Positions 1 to 11,847 of a stretch of 64,000 nt of DNA are shown in pieces; positions within the stretch are counted from its first letter, which is position 1, and each line of letters starts with the position of its first letter. A model generated the notes under the pieces. That model had not been told where the DNA came from. It searched no databases and was given only the letters and a program-made list of their open reading frames with translations. The stretch is from Hofstenia miamia (Eukaryota; Xenacoelomorpha; Acoela), in NCBI GenBank assembly GCA_004352715.1, contig SCFE01000047.1:620096-684095 (forward strand). The letters are read 5' to 3'. A program made the position numbers and the translations under genes.

Positions 1-1630
1 ATATTGCACAGCCTTTGGAATAGCGATAACAATTCATTGCTAAGTGCTCAGCCGTTATGAATTATCTCCTGTTAAACGAAGTCATGGACCACTGCCTCAA
101 ATACCCTAGTGCTCGAACGTTATTGTTTGAACAATATCAGAACATCGTTCTAGCATATTGTAAATGATTAGAATATAATTCAAGCAAATTAAAAATTAAA
201 TTACTTCATCACTTCCCACCATTATTATATTTAACCATTTGTTGTCTATTTCCAATGAAACTATCAAGCTAATTAATGATGTACGGATTTAAATGTGTTA
301 TATTGCTTACTTTTTCAAATAAAATGAAGTGATTTACATTGTCAAAGGCTTTCTTGATATAAGCTAATTAATCTTACATAATCTTAATTTGAATTTTTAT
401 ATAACTGAGTTCTAATTTGTAGTTCAATAACAGCGTTTGTTGTTCCATTCGTTCTGAATCCATCCTGAATTATATTTAAATGACTGTTGTACATGTAGAT
501 CTTTGATGTGTAGATCTTTGATGTAAATTTTGATACAAGTTTTTCAAATTCTTGACAATATTGATCTTAAATTATGCTGTTTAGGCGGTAGTGATTTTGG
601 AATTGGTACTATTGCAGCAGTTCTCCAAATTTTCGGGAATTTAGTAGTTGTCAGCGATTCCCCAAATATATAATAAACAATTGGTTGAATTATATACCAA
701 AATTTTATAGTAAACCAATACGGAAATCTGTCGTATCCTGTTGACGTTTTTTGACGTTTTTCAATGCATGATACACTTTATACATTATTAGCGATGGGAT
801 CTCTTCACTATCTATACTAGGAGTTCTAGGTTGTTTGTAATTCAAATCATTTGATACATTAGTAACCATTTTGTTGATTTAATTCTACATTCATATTTTA
901 TAGTGTATTGCCTCTCATAAGTTGAATTAGAGAAGCTAACCATTTTTTGGATTTTTCCTTGAAATACATCTTTTAATTTCTTTATTAATTCTTTGAACCA
1001 TTTCATTAGCTCTACCAAGTTTTTTTACGTATTAATTTCTTAGTTTGACATTAAATAATTAATTTGAGGAGTCATGAAAATTGGATCATTATTTGTCATT
1101 TTAACATTCATGATTGGACAAGCTCTGTCAATGCAATTCTTCATTGTTGTATTGTATGATTTCTTCAAATAAATTTATATTATTGATTAAACAGTTGTTT
1201 TTCAATGTTTTTTCCAGTAATAATTTGAAATGGACTTGTCACTTTTTCTATATCTGTTATATGTGAGGTTCTGCTATTAATCCAAAATGATATGCAGAAA
1301 ACACAGCTTGAAATTTATAACAATTTTTAAATTTGGATGGGAGATTATTACATTATCTAGATTTTTAAATTTTCTTGTATTTTTATGATTGAGCTTTGTC
1401 ATATAGATAACACTTGACAATTCATCAATATTGAGATCATTAAAGTTACTGCCAATAGTAAAAAATAATTCCAGGTTACAACAACTCAAATTTTCTACAC
1501 AATCATAGATACAATTTGGTGGATTGTGCAATCTCACAATATAATTGATTTCTTTAATAGTATTTTGATCCACAATAATTCTATATTAATTGCTTCAGCA
1601 AATACTACGAGATTATTTTCAATATTTTTC
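1..1630 (-). pseudogene. LINE (non-LTR retrotransposon) ORF2 remnant: endonuclease and reverse transcriptase
   Basis: Read on the minus strand, this stretch carries scattered frames of a non-LTR retrotransposon polyprotein, running from the endonuclease (high coordinates) to the reverse transcriptase (low coordinates) and off the window edge. Around 1415-1450 a frame reads IGSNFNDLN after an NPPN motif, the usual GDFN region of apurinic-type endonucleases with its Asp lost. At about 590-631 the frame WRTAAIVPIPK matches the segment that precedes the RT palm, and at about 328-357 KKAFDNVNH matches the RT motif DxxKAFDxVxH. Stops and frameshifts break every long frame, so the copy is dead. Its ORF1 lies just upstream at 2053-2376. 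The family looks Jockey/CR1-like, an inference from motif spacing only. Confidence 0.75.
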
Positions 1631-2052
1631 ATCAAAAATTAACATGTTATTTAAACAAAATAATAACTTTCAATATTGCTTTTCATATAAATACATACAC
1701 CACCACCTTTGTGCCTTATTCAAAATTTCCCGATGTTTTCTGAAACAAAAATATCCTGCCAGTTGAGGATAACTTTAAAAAATTTCACAGGGAAACTAAG
1801 TTTTACTAACTATATAGACATCTATTTCATATGTGAGAATATCAATTAGTAAAGAATTTAAATCTTTGATGTTTTTAAAGATCTACAATTAAGTACTAAA
1901 ATCCTTCGAGCTTCTAGTTTTAAGGAAGGTGAATAATTATAAATATTGTTAATTTAACATGCCTCACTTGGTATAAAAGGAGTAGCACAATTGTCTAAAT
2001 TAGAGTAAATTAGGTAAGGATCGTGCAGATGTACGTTTTCTAATTTTGTTAT

Positions 2053-2376
2053 TCAATAATCAGCTTCTGTTTTCTGCATTATTACCTTAATGTTGGACAA
2101 ATAAATAGGACAATCTTTCGAAAAACTAGAATGATTACATCTCTCAGGGTATGAAGTGCTGCAATTCACACATTCATTTTTACAAGGATTGTTGTTATTT
2201 GGACAATTTGTATACATGTGATTTTCTGCACAAAACATACACACATGGGATTTTTTTATGCACAAAATATGCTTGCACCAATCCATATAACAACAATCAG
2301 CAAAATTTAAAATCCACTGTTGTCCTTCATTTGAGTTGTCCAATAACATCTCTTGTTTTTGAGTGAAGAAGCGCAT
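2053..2376 (-). pseudogene. LINE ORF1 fragment with zinc-knuckle motifs
   Basis: A 107-residue minus-strand frame is rich in Cys and His. It contains CMFCAENHMYTNC, a CCHC knuckle (C-x2-C-x4-H-x4-C), followed by further Cys pairs and an NHSSFSKDCPIY segment. Spaced knuckles followed by H-x-S-x3-x-C-P are typical of the nucleic-acid-binding ORF1 protein of Jockey-type LINEs, which coats the element RNA. It sits directly upstream, on the same strand, of the EN/RT remnant at 1-1630, in the expected ORF1-ORF2 order. I see no convincing coiled coil or N-terminal region, so this is probably the C-terminal part of ORF1. The frame is short and no nearby promoter is recognisable. Confidence 0.65.
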
Positions 2377-2546
2377 ACACAGAATAACTGAGGTAGACTA
2401 CAAATGCAGGCTATGCAAGAAATAGTCGCAGAGTTCATCATCCAAAACAAGAGTGTAAAAAGTTGGCGCAGAAAGAGTTCAGACATGACAAGGTGTGACG
2501 AATAGTAAATTGCAAGCTTGCTAGGTAGCATGGGTTAGAAGCAGGA

Positions 2547-2568
2547 TAGGGTTAGGGTTAGGGTTAGG
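2547..2568 (+). repeat. Short interstitial telomere-type repeat (TTAGGG)
   Basis: Three full TTAGGG units plus partial ends lie between the 5' side of the minus-strand LINE and the start of the 740-bp duplicated segment. TTAGGG is the telomere unit of most non-arthropod, non-nematode animals. The tract is too short to be a chromosome end. Confidence 0.85.
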
Positions 2569-3307
2569 CAACATTACATCTTCTAACAAGAGTAAACCAA
2601 ATGATATATTATTACCAGCTGCCCTTGACAAAACTGTTATTATTTTCCTGCAATCAACTGTCACAGATGCTGAAACTACTGTCTGCTACGCTTTGGAAGT
2701 AGCACAAGATTAAAAATTTGCAAAGCACGACCATACTGTCAAGATGCAGGGATTAAATTTGTTCTTTCGGATGTTGAGGCATTAAGTTGATCCTTGTTGG
2801 CTTCAAAAACGATTAGCAAAATTTTGTACATTATTTCTGCAAAAGTTGATGATGAAAGACATCACAGTATTAGTATTACTAAACATATAATATTTCGAAA
2901 GTTGGGAGTAATGCTTCATGTTATAAAACTGTTTTTGACAAATGTTAAATGTTTGCAATTTTTTTAATGTAAATAAAAATTATTGAATTTCTTGTAAAAT
3001 TGTTAATAATCGTGTAGTGTTAATTTAATAAAATTTGTGTTAATAATAATATACATAATTGGGTTTTGTAAATTTGCAGATGATTTTGAACATTTGTAGT
3101 GCTACTTTTGTAAATGTGTTGATTATTTTTGTAAAAATTTGCTTTATTAGATGATAAGAATTTTTCTCATTGTTGTCTCTGAAAATAAAAAAAATAACAA
3201 CTTATCAGCCAAAAATAGATTAATGCAATTCAATAGATTTTATTGTCACAAGGATGGCTTAGTCATTGTTCATGCGAAATTGATTAAGTTCAACTCATAC
3301 AAATATT
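2568..3307 (+). repeat. 740-bp duplicated segment, copy 1
   Basis: This segment recurs almost base for base at 3309-4048, directly after a single N at 3308. I counted about nine substitutions and no net indel, roughly 1 percent divergence. Its first 145 bases hold an open frame on the plus strand (containing LLPAALDKTVIIFLQ and TVCYALEVA) that ends in TAA and continues in frame to a second stop. I do not recognise it. The rest is AT-rich with no gene visible. Confidence 0.9.
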
Positions 3308-3308
3308 N

Positions 3309-4048
3309 GCAACATTAGATCTTCTAACAAGACTAAACCAAATGATATATTATTACCAGCTGCCCTTGACAAAACTGTTATTATTTTCCTGCAATCAACT
3401 GTCACAGATGCTGAAACTACTGTCTGCTACGCTTTGGAAGTAGCAGAAGATTAAAAATTTGCGAAGCACGACCGTACTGTCAAGATGCAGGGATTAAATT
3501 TGTTCTTTCGGATGTTGAAGCATTAAGTTGATCCTTGTTGGCTTCAAAAACGATTAGCAAAATTTTGTACATTATTTCTGCAAAAGTTGATGATGAAAGA
3601 CATCACAGTATTAGTATTACTAAACATATAATATTTCGAAAGTTGGGAGTAATGCTTCCTGTTATAAAACTGTTTTTGACAAATGTTAAATGTTTGCAAT
3701 TTTTTTAATGTAAATAAAAATTATTGAATTTTTTGTAAAATTGTTAATAATCGTGTAGTGTTAATTTAATAAAATTTGTGTTAATAATAATATACATAAT
3801 TGGGTTTTGTAAATTTGCAGATGATTTTGAACATTTTTAGTGCTACTTTTGTAAATGTGTTGATTATTTTTGTAAAAATTTGCTTTATTAGATGATAAGA
3901 ATTTTTCTCATTGTTGTCTCTGAAAATAAAAAAAATAACAACTTATCAGCCAAAAATAGATTAATGCAATTCAATAGATTTTATTGTCACAAGGATGGCT
4001 TAGTCATTGTTCATGCGAAATTGATTAAGTTCAACTCATACAAATATT
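3309..4048 (+). repeat. 740-bp duplicated segment, copy 2
   Basis: Second copy of 2568-3307, at a constant offset of 741 bases. The same short open frame is present, with a few substitutions. Between the end of this copy and the gap at 4428 the sequence is AT-rich and shows no gene. Confidence 0.9.
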
Positions 4049-4427
4049 TATTTAACTTCAATTGAGAACAAATTTACAACATCAGATATCCAGTTTGTTT
4101 ACTATAAGAGCAACTTCAGATTAAATTTAATTTACAAGAATTCCAGTTTACAAAGAAGTTAGAAACTAAAACAAATTAAAATATTTAAATTTACAACAAC
4201 CGGAAAAGATAATAAATTTGAAAGTGGAATATTTAGGCCTATGTTTCACATTTATAAAAAGTTTTGATCTTGTTAATGAGTAATTACGGGATTTAAATCG
4301 TATTGCAATTTAATAGGTTTTTGCTTATTTTGAAGATTATCAACATGGTTAAATATATTTGAATTAGGATTGGCATAAGATGGTTCTTAAATATCATATT
4401 AATTGTTCCGTAAGAATATATATATAT

Positions 4428-5427
4428 NNNNNNNNNNNNNNNNNNNNNNNNNNNNNNNNNNNNNNNNNNNNNNNNNNNNNNNNNNNNNNNNNNNNNNNNN
4501 NNNNNNNNNNNNNNNNNNNNNNNNNNNNNNNNNNNNNNNNNNNNNNNNNNNNNNNNNNNNNNNNNNNNNNNNNNNNNNNNNNNNNNNNNNNNNNNNNNNN
4601 NNNNNNNNNNNNNNNNNNNNNNNNNNNNNNNNNNNNNNNNNNNNNNNNNNNNNNNNNNNNNNNNNNNNNNNNNNNNNNNNNNNNNNNNNNNNNNNNNNNN
4701 NNNNNNNNNNNNNNNNNNNNNNNNNNNNNNNNNNNNNNNNNNNNNNNNNNNNNNNNNNNNNNNNNNNNNNNNNNNNNNNNNNNNNNNNNNNNNNNNNNNN
4801 NNNNNNNNNNNNNNNNNNNNNNNNNNNNNNNNNNNNNNNNNNNNNNNNNNNNNNNNNNNNNNNNNNNNNNNNNNNNNNNNNNNNNNNNNNNNNNNNNNNN
4901 NNNNNNNNNNNNNNNNNNNNNNNNNNNNNNNNNNNNNNNNNNNNNNNNNNNNNNNNNNNNNNNNNNNNNNNNNNNNNNNNNNNNNNNNNNNNNNNNNNNN
5001 NNNNNNNNNNNNNNNNNNNNNNNNNNNNNNNNNNNNNNNNNNNNNNNNNNNNNNNNNNNNNNNNNNNNNNNNNNNNNNNNNNNNNNNNNNNNNNNNNNNN
5101 NNNNNNNNNNNNNNNNNNNNNNNNNNNNNNNNNNNNNNNNNNNNNNNNNNNNNNNNNNNNNNNNNNNNNNNNNNNNNNNNNNNNNNNNNNNNNNNNNNNN
5201 NNNNNNNNNNNNNNNNNNNNNNNNNNNNNNNNNNNNNNNNNNNNNNNNNNNNNNNNNNNNNNNNNNNNNNNNNNNNNNNNNNNNNNNNNNNNNNNNNNNN
5301 NNNNNNNNNNNNNNNNNNNNNNNNNNNNNNNNNNNNNNNNNNNNNNNNNNNNNNNNNNNNNNNNNNNNNNNNNNNNNNNNNNNNNNNNNNNNNNNNNNNN
5401 NNNNNNNNNNNNNNNNNNNNNNNNNNN
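4428..5427. other. Assembly gap, 1000 N
   Basis: Exactly 1000 N, so the size is a placeholder. Open frames drawn across it are artefacts. Confidence 0.99.
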
Positions 5428-6753
5428 TTCAATAATAATAAAACACTAAAGGATAAAAATGAAATCATATATGATCAACAAACGATAGCTAATGTACTTA
5501 ATGAAACATTCATAAATCTAGGAAATTATACTGACACCAAAAACAATATTATCTCAATAAATGAAATGCAAATTCGTCACAATAACTTATTGAATAAAGA
5601 ACAACTTAAATTTTGTTTCATAACTTTACATCAGCTTAATGAAATATCACAAAGCTTAAACGTTAGCAAATCACAAGGAGTGTCTAAATTACCGTCATGG
5701 TTTTTAAAGCAAGCAATGCCAATATTATGTAGACCATTATGTGATATTTTAAACCAATATATTTCTGAGGGTATTTTTTGAATGATTTAAAAATAGCGCA
5801 AATCTTACCTGATCATAAAATTGGTGATACTGAAGCCGCACTTATTTATAGACTAATTTTAGTACTCACTATACTAAGTAAGTTATTTACAAAATAACAT
5901 ATAATCAAATAAATAATTATATTGGGAAATATAATTTACTTCGATCGTTACAATTTGGGTTTAGAAATAATTTATCAACAAATGATGCTTAAATCATGTC
6001 TTAGATGATTGGAGAAAATATATTGGCAAAGAGCGAAGTGTATTCATTTTATCGCTAGATTTATCAAAGGAATTCAATTCAATTAATCATAATATCCTAA
6101 TAAATAATCTACAACAAATATACAATTTTGAAGCATCAGCAATAAATTTAATTAGATCTTATTTAAATAACAGACAGCAATACGTAAAATGATGCCTTAA
6201 TTCTTGTATTAGATGATTGGAGAAAATATATTGATAAAGACCAAAGTGTATTCATTTTATCTCTAGTTTTGAAGAGTCAGCAATAAATGTAATTAGATCT
6301 TATTTAAATAACAGATAGCAATATGTAAAAAATCAAAACGTAACATCTCATTCAATGATTTTTAACCATGGAATCCCACAAGGTTCAGTACTATGACCCC
6401 TATTATTTAACATAGAATGTAAATGACATCAAATTTGATAATAAAATGAAATGCATACAGTATGCTGATAATACTTTATACATACAACCAAATATGAAGA
6501 TTTACACAATGCATTAGACAGAGCTATCATACATTTCGATAACAATATAATTAAAATTAATATTGAAGAAACAAAGTTCATGGTCCTAAGCAAATCAAAT
6601 GGTGAGTAACTAAGCCTACAAGTAAACCATAAAACCATTGAAGAAAAAAATAAAATTGCATACCTAGGTATTATTTTTGATAATAAATTAATATTTAAAG
6701 AACATACTAATAAAAAATAATGAAAAAATGGTTCAAGGGTTCAAGGCACTCTG
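5428..6753 (+). pseudogene. LINE reverse transcriptase remnant with an internal partial duplication
   Basis: Plus-strand frames match the middle of a Jockey/CR1-type LINE ORF2. A 71-residue frame at 5566-5781 contains SKSQGVSKLPSWFLKQ and ends CDILNQYISEGIF, the pre-palm segment. It is followed after a frameshift by LKIAQILPDHKIGD. At about 6050-6190 the RT motif reads LDLSKEFNSINH with a downstream YLNNRQQYVK. Near 6360-6400 a GIPQGSVL motif is followed by a stop, and near 6640 IAYLGIIFDNKL marks the RT end. Part of the RT (LDDWRKY...YLNNRQQYV) occurs twice, at about 5995-6190 and 6205-6330. Both flanks are gaps or closely similar to the copy at 17139-18330. Confidence 0.85.
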
Positions 6754-7753
6754 NNNNNNNNNNNNNNNNNNNNNNNNNNNNNNNNNNNNNNNNNNNNNNN
6801 NNNNNNNNNNNNNNNNNNNNNNNNNNNNNNNNNNNNNNNNNNNNNNNNNNNNNNNNNNNNNNNNNNNNNNNNNNNNNNNNNNNNNNNNNNNNNNNNNNNN
6901 NNNNNNNNNNNNNNNNNNNNNNNNNNNNNNNNNNNNNNNNNNNNNNNNNNNNNNNNNNNNNNNNNNNNNNNNNNNNNNNNNNNNNNNNNNNNNNNNNNNN
7001 NNNNNNNNNNNNNNNNNNNNNNNNNNNNNNNNNNNNNNNNNNNNNNNNNNNNNNNNNNNNNNNNNNNNNNNNNNNNNNNNNNNNNNNNNNNNNNNNNNNN
7101 NNNNNNNNNNNNNNNNNNNNNNNNNNNNNNNNNNNNNNNNNNNNNNNNNNNNNNNNNNNNNNNNNNNNNNNNNNNNNNNNNNNNNNNNNNNNNNNNNNNN
7201 NNNNNNNNNNNNNNNNNNNNNNNNNNNNNNNNNNNNNNNNNNNNNNNNNNNNNNNNNNNNNNNNNNNNNNNNNNNNNNNNNNNNNNNNNNNNNNNNNNNN
7301 NNNNNNNNNNNNNNNNNNNNNNNNNNNNNNNNNNNNNNNNNNNNNNNNNNNNNNNNNNNNNNNNNNNNNNNNNNNNNNNNNNNNNNNNNNNNNNNNNNNN
7401 NNNNNNNNNNNNNNNNNNNNNNNNNNNNNNNNNNNNNNNNNNNNNNNNNNNNNNNNNNNNNNNNNNNNNNNNNNNNNNNNNNNNNNNNNNNNNNNNNNNN
7501 NNNNNNNNNNNNNNNNNNNNNNNNNNNNNNNNNNNNNNNNNNNNNNNNNNNNNNNNNNNNNNNNNNNNNNNNNNNNNNNNNNNNNNNNNNNNNNNNNNNN
7601 NNNNNNNNNNNNNNNNNNNNNNNNNNNNNNNNNNNNNNNNNNNNNNNNNNNNNNNNNNNNNNNNNNNNNNNNNNNNNNNNNNNNNNNNNNNNNNNNNNNN
7701 NNNNNNNNNNNNNNNNNNNNNNNNNNNNNNNNNNNNNNNNNNNNNNNNNNNNN
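6754..7753. other. Assembly gap, 1000 N
   Basis: Exactly 1000 N, placeholder length. Confidence 0.99.
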
Positions 7754-8856
7754 TCCCTATTCAGCCATTCCATGTTTCAGTAGGTGAGGATGATTTCGAA
7801 CACAGACTGTTGTCCTGTTAACTGATCCTAATCTCAATAGGAAAAATTTCTATTTTTTGTGGTAGGATGATCTTTAAAATATTCTTACTTTCTTATTTCT
7901 TAGTTATTCCAACCAAAAACTTTGGTCTAATTCTTGCAGGCTTGAATCATGCCCAACTCAGCTTTTAAGAAAATGTGCTCACTGAAGTTCTAGATTGAAT
8001 TTTTCAAGAATAGATAATACTGATGTACAATTTCAAAACGTTGTTTAAGAAATTGTATCATATTCACTACAACTGTTGTGCAATAGTTTACTTTTTTCAA
8101 TTTCAACCCCTTTTTTCCAATAACTCAGTCGAGCACCAGTCCACCGCGGCTCCGACTTCAACTCCTGTTAGCAGAAAAGAGAACATGATTGAGGATCATG
8201 CCGTATTAATACTGTGCGTTCATAAAATACCTTTAGTTACATTTTATAACTTGCCATAATTTGAATTTAATACATTATTTCTCTATTGTATTTTTAGCAT
8301 TGCTATGTAATTCACCATATTTCACTACAGGTAAAAAATACAGAAACCGTGTCCAAATTATTTTCACATTTTGCAAAATATAATTTAATAGAAAATTTCA
8401 TTCAAAATTGCTATATTTCTCATTGCTAGTTTCGCTTTTGGCAATAACTGGAATGAAAATAATAGATAAGAAATCATAGCATAAAAACCAAGCATAACAC
8501 ATAAAAACTTTTTTAAAAGAAAAAACATCGTTGTGAGATAACAAACAAAACTACGAGTGCTTCATACTTCTGTTAGCACTTAGAAAAATCTAAGTTAAAT
8601 GTTGCCAGAAATCGTAATCACCAAAGCAAATTTGGTTCTGCATAAATAACTTACGTATAAGCTGTGATCATTGTTTAATATCTCTAGGTTTGACATCACA
8701 ATATGAAGTGTGTGTGACAGAAAGATAGCAAAGGTGCGAAATAGGGTTAATGTTATGCCTTCAATATATAAAAAAGTGAATTCGGTAGTGGAAGCATAAT
8801 GTATATTTTGGTCATCAAACTGTGCTGTACACATGCAACAGCCAATACTGTATTAC
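7754..8856 (+). mobile_element. Interior of a hAT-like element, copy 1 of 3
   Basis: The whole contig between two 1000-N gaps is a near-identical inverted copy of about 38,560-39,670, and its right part also matches 49,652-49,790. No terminal repeat is present here because both ends run into gaps. A 78-residue plus-strand frame (8023-8259, containing SNNSVEHQSTAAPTSTPVSR) is conserved with only two changes in the 38-39 kb copy, so it may be a transposase exon. I do not recognise its domain. Confidence 0.8.
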
Positions 8857-9856
8857 NNNNNNNNNNNNNNNNNNNNNNNNNNNNNNNNNNNNNNNNNNNN
8901 NNNNNNNNNNNNNNNNNNNNNNNNNNNNNNNNNNNNNNNNNNNNNNNNNNNNNNNNNNNNNNNNNNNNNNNNNNNNNNNNNNNNNNNNNNNNNNNNNNNN
9001 NNNNNNNNNNNNNNNNNNNNNNNNNNNNNNNNNNNNNNNNNNNNNNNNNNNNNNNNNNNNNNNNNNNNNNNNNNNNNNNNNNNNNNNNNNNNNNNNNNNN
9101 NNNNNNNNNNNNNNNNNNNNNNNNNNNNNNNNNNNNNNNNNNNNNNNNNNNNNNNNNNNNNNNNNNNNNNNNNNNNNNNNNNNNNNNNNNNNNNNNNNNN
9201 NNNNNNNNNNNNNNNNNNNNNNNNNNNNNNNNNNNNNNNNNNNNNNNNNNNNNNNNNNNNNNNNNNNNNNNNNNNNNNNNNNNNNNNNNNNNNNNNNNNN
9301 NNNNNNNNNNNNNNNNNNNNNNNNNNNNNNNNNNNNNNNNNNNNNNNNNNNNNNNNNNNNNNNNNNNNNNNNNNNNNNNNNNNNNNNNNNNNNNNNNNNN
9401 NNNNNNNNNNNNNNNNNNNNNNNNNNNNNNNNNNNNNNNNNNNNNNNNNNNNNNNNNNNNNNNNNNNNNNNNNNNNNNNNNNNNNNNNNNNNNNNNNNNN
9501 NNNNNNNNNNNNNNNNNNNNNNNNNNNNNNNNNNNNNNNNNNNNNNNNNNNNNNNNNNNNNNNNNNNNNNNNNNNNNNNNNNNNNNNNNNNNNNNNNNNN
9601 NNNNNNNNNNNNNNNNNNNNNNNNNNNNNNNNNNNNNNNNNNNNNNNNNNNNNNNNNNNNNNNNNNNNNNNNNNNNNNNNNNNNNNNNNNNNNNNNNNNN
9701 NNNNNNNNNNNNNNNNNNNNNNNNNNNNNNNNNNNNNNNNNNNNNNNNNNNNNNNNNNNNNNNNNNNNNNNNNNNNNNNNNNNNNNNNNNNNNNNNNNNN
9801 NNNNNNNNNNNNNNNNNNNNNNNNNNNNNNNNNNNNNNNNNNNNNNNNNNNNNNNN
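8857..9856. other. Assembly gap, 1000 N
   Basis: Exactly 1000 N, placeholder length. Confidence 0.99.
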
Positions 9857-11058
9857 ACAGTATAGTAGCCATCTTCATTGATTTCATTGATAAGGTATAT
9901 GATTTTCTTGCAATCTGGCTTTAAGTGGCCTTTCTCACCACATTTTTTGCATTTGACAAAAGGAAAGTTTTCAGTTTCTCTGCTATACCTTTTTGTAGCT
10001 CGTCATTTTTGGCAGGCATGCACCAAGGTTGTTTGTTGCAGTCCTGATTGTCTGTTTACTCTTTCATTGTTTTCTAGAGTTAATTGAATATTTACAGGTT
10101 TCTTTATGAGAGCATCAATGTCGTCATCTATGTTGCACTTGTTCTCAAATCTGAGAGCATCAATGTCGTCATCTATGTTGCACTTGTTCTCAAATCTGGT
10201 TTTCATTGCTTGAGTTAGACCTGCATGGATGTATGAGTACAGATCCTGTGGATAGTATCTGTGTTCTTCTTGTGATTGGCGTAATAGTCTATTGACTTTT
10301 TAAATGTAGCTCATTACTTCTTCGTTTTTCTCTAGGCAGCATGTCTACAGTTGCATCTGATATTGTTTTCTGGTACACTTGTTGTCAAATTGGTCGTTCA
10401 TTGCTGTGACAAGTTTGTTGTAATCTGTTTTTGTGTTTGTGTCCAAGTTAGGGTAAACCTGTAGAGCTCTGTTTTTTAAGAAGAGAGGCATTTGAGTGGC
10501 TCAATTTTGTTTTGTGCCATTTTGTTGTACTAGATATATCTCAAAGAGGATTATCCATTCACAAAAGGTTTGGCCCTTCATGTCAAATTTGCCTGTGAAT
10601 GGTTGTGGCATCTTGTGAAGTTTGAGGTCTGCTTTCAAAGACATGTCTGGTAACAAGGATACACATTTCTTTGACTTGGTGCTAAGAGTTGCTTTGATAT
10701 ATGCTGGTGATGTGGGCACAGGTGGAGGCAAGGCTGGTCTTGGTGGGGGCAGCAGCTGTGACTGCTGTAGTAATGGTTGGGATTTCGTGGATGTTGGTTG
10801 CATCAGCTCTGTGATTGTTTCTAAGATATTCATCCTAAAGACATTTAAGTTTTCTCTTATGGATGCTTCCAAGTTTGAGAATTGTTTCTGTGTTACATAA
10901 GTGGATTCAGGTTGGGGAGACGTAATTAGTGTCAGTTGGCTTTCTAGTGTTGCCATTCTGCTTTCAAGATCATTTATGTGGTCTGTTTGATCCATAATAA
11001 TTTCCATTAATTCAGTTTTATTCAAAGTTTTCAAGCTTGATATAGTATAATTCACCAT
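9857..11058 (-). pseudogene. Gypsy-like LTR retrotransposon gag, disrupted
   Basis: The 5' part is an intact 185-residue frame (11058 to 10501) beginning MVNYTISSL. It has a short coiled-coil-like stretch (NDLESRMATLESQL), a proline-rich linker and an FTGKFDMKGQTFCEWI segment typical of gag capsid starts. The frame then stops and the remainder continues with stops and shifts through a capsid-like region. It ends in a CCHC zinc knuckle, CKKCGEKGHLKPDC, at about 9910-9957. Gag proteins package element RNA. The start lies about 215 bases inside the primer-binding site at 11272-11287, as expected. The copy is inactive, and pol would lie in the gap at 8857-9856. Confidence 0.8.
10108..10197 (-). 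repeat. 45-bp in-frame tandem duplication inside gag
   Basis: Two perfect adjacent 45-bp units (10108-10152 and 10153-10197). On the minus strand each encodes the same 15 residues, including NKCNIDDDIDAL. The length is a multiple of three, so the frame is kept. Confidence 0.95.
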
Positions 11059-11271
11059 TTTAGTATATAAGCTAAGAGAGAAGGAGGTTAGCAGCGGTAA
11101 ACAGTTGTAGGTGTCTGTTGTAATATGACTAGGCTTAAGATTCCATTCAGTAAAAAGAGTTTTGATTAATACAGTTCAACATGACAGGTGGTGGCGCTTT
11201 CCAAAAATATAGTAAAACTTATGATTTAAATAAGGTGCTGAAGTTTTGAGAGCAATAGAGTGTTCTTTAGA

Positions 11272-11287
11272 CATATGAGGGTCACCA
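11272..11287 (-). other. Candidate primer-binding site of the Gypsy-like element
   Basis: The minus strand reads TGGTGACCCTC directly after the inferred LTR end. TGG followed by a tRNA 3'-end complement is the standard minus-strand primer site. The same upstream sequence in the 3' LTR at 50365 is followed by unrelated sequence, which fixes the LTR boundary here. Confidence 0.6.
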
Positions 11288-11838
11288 TCTAGCATCATCA
11301 TAGTTGGCCCTAAGAGTGGGCAAAAACATAGTAATAGTAAAACATCCTACAGAACTGCTTTGGCATATACAATTTAGAGTAGTAAACAAGTATAATAGAC
11401 TAGAATAACTACTGTGAATAACCAGTTACATCTAAGAATATGTGGCAATTAGTGATGAAGGGAGACAACAAACTGAATGGGCTTAAGCAGCTTGTGTAGA
11501 CAGTCAACGACGTCCTACGTCTGAATACGCAGTCTGCTTACTCCCCCTCAGCTTCGTAGAAAGTTTAGCTGCTCATGGCCATCTGAATATAGAGCATATA
11601 TGAGAGCAAGAATAAACTAGGTATTGAACCAAAACAATTTATTAACTGTTTGCACACACTAGTTCCCTATTTATACAGATAGAACAAAAACGTAAACACT
11701 AAACAACGTGATTGGGTAGCTGAGTATGCGTGGTAACATAGCAGGAATTATCATGAATGGTATAGAGGTGACTCCTAGCAGGGACGAAATGATGTGCATG
11801 GGAATTCCTTTTAGAGACAAAGGTCCTGATTGTACAAT
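11288..11838 (-). repeat. 5' LTR of the Gypsy-like element
   Basis: The segment shares sequence and layout with the interrupted LTR at 48340-50365 (for example TTGTCTC..CTTC..CACTAATTGCCAC near 11450 and AACTATGATGATGCTAGA at its end). On the minus strand it has a TATA box, TATAAATA (11668-11675), and an AATAAA signal at 11638-11643, giving a recognisable U3-R-U5 order. The outer end near 11838 (TGTACAATC) is approximate because a gap begins at 11848. Confidence 0.6.
11668..11675 (-). promoter_or_regulatory. TATA box of the LTR promoter
   Basis: The minus strand reads CTGTATAAATAGGGAAC, a strong TATA element about 30 bases upstream of an AATAAA signal within the LTR. Confidence 0.6.
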
Positions 11839-11847
11839 GTATATATA

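Noticed and set aside
8595-8834. Frame MCTAQFDDQNIHYAS..., repeated at 38.6 and 49.7 kb
   Set aside because: Conserved only because the hAT-like repeat itself is conserved. It lies antisense to the transposase direction and shows no domain.
10108-10197. Possible CRISPR-like repeat
   Set aside because: Only two adjacent copies without spacers, inside a gag frame, in eukaryotic DNA.
10622-10900. Plus-strand 92-residue frame with Gly-rich stretch
   Set aside because: Antisense shadow of the proline-rich part of the gag frame.
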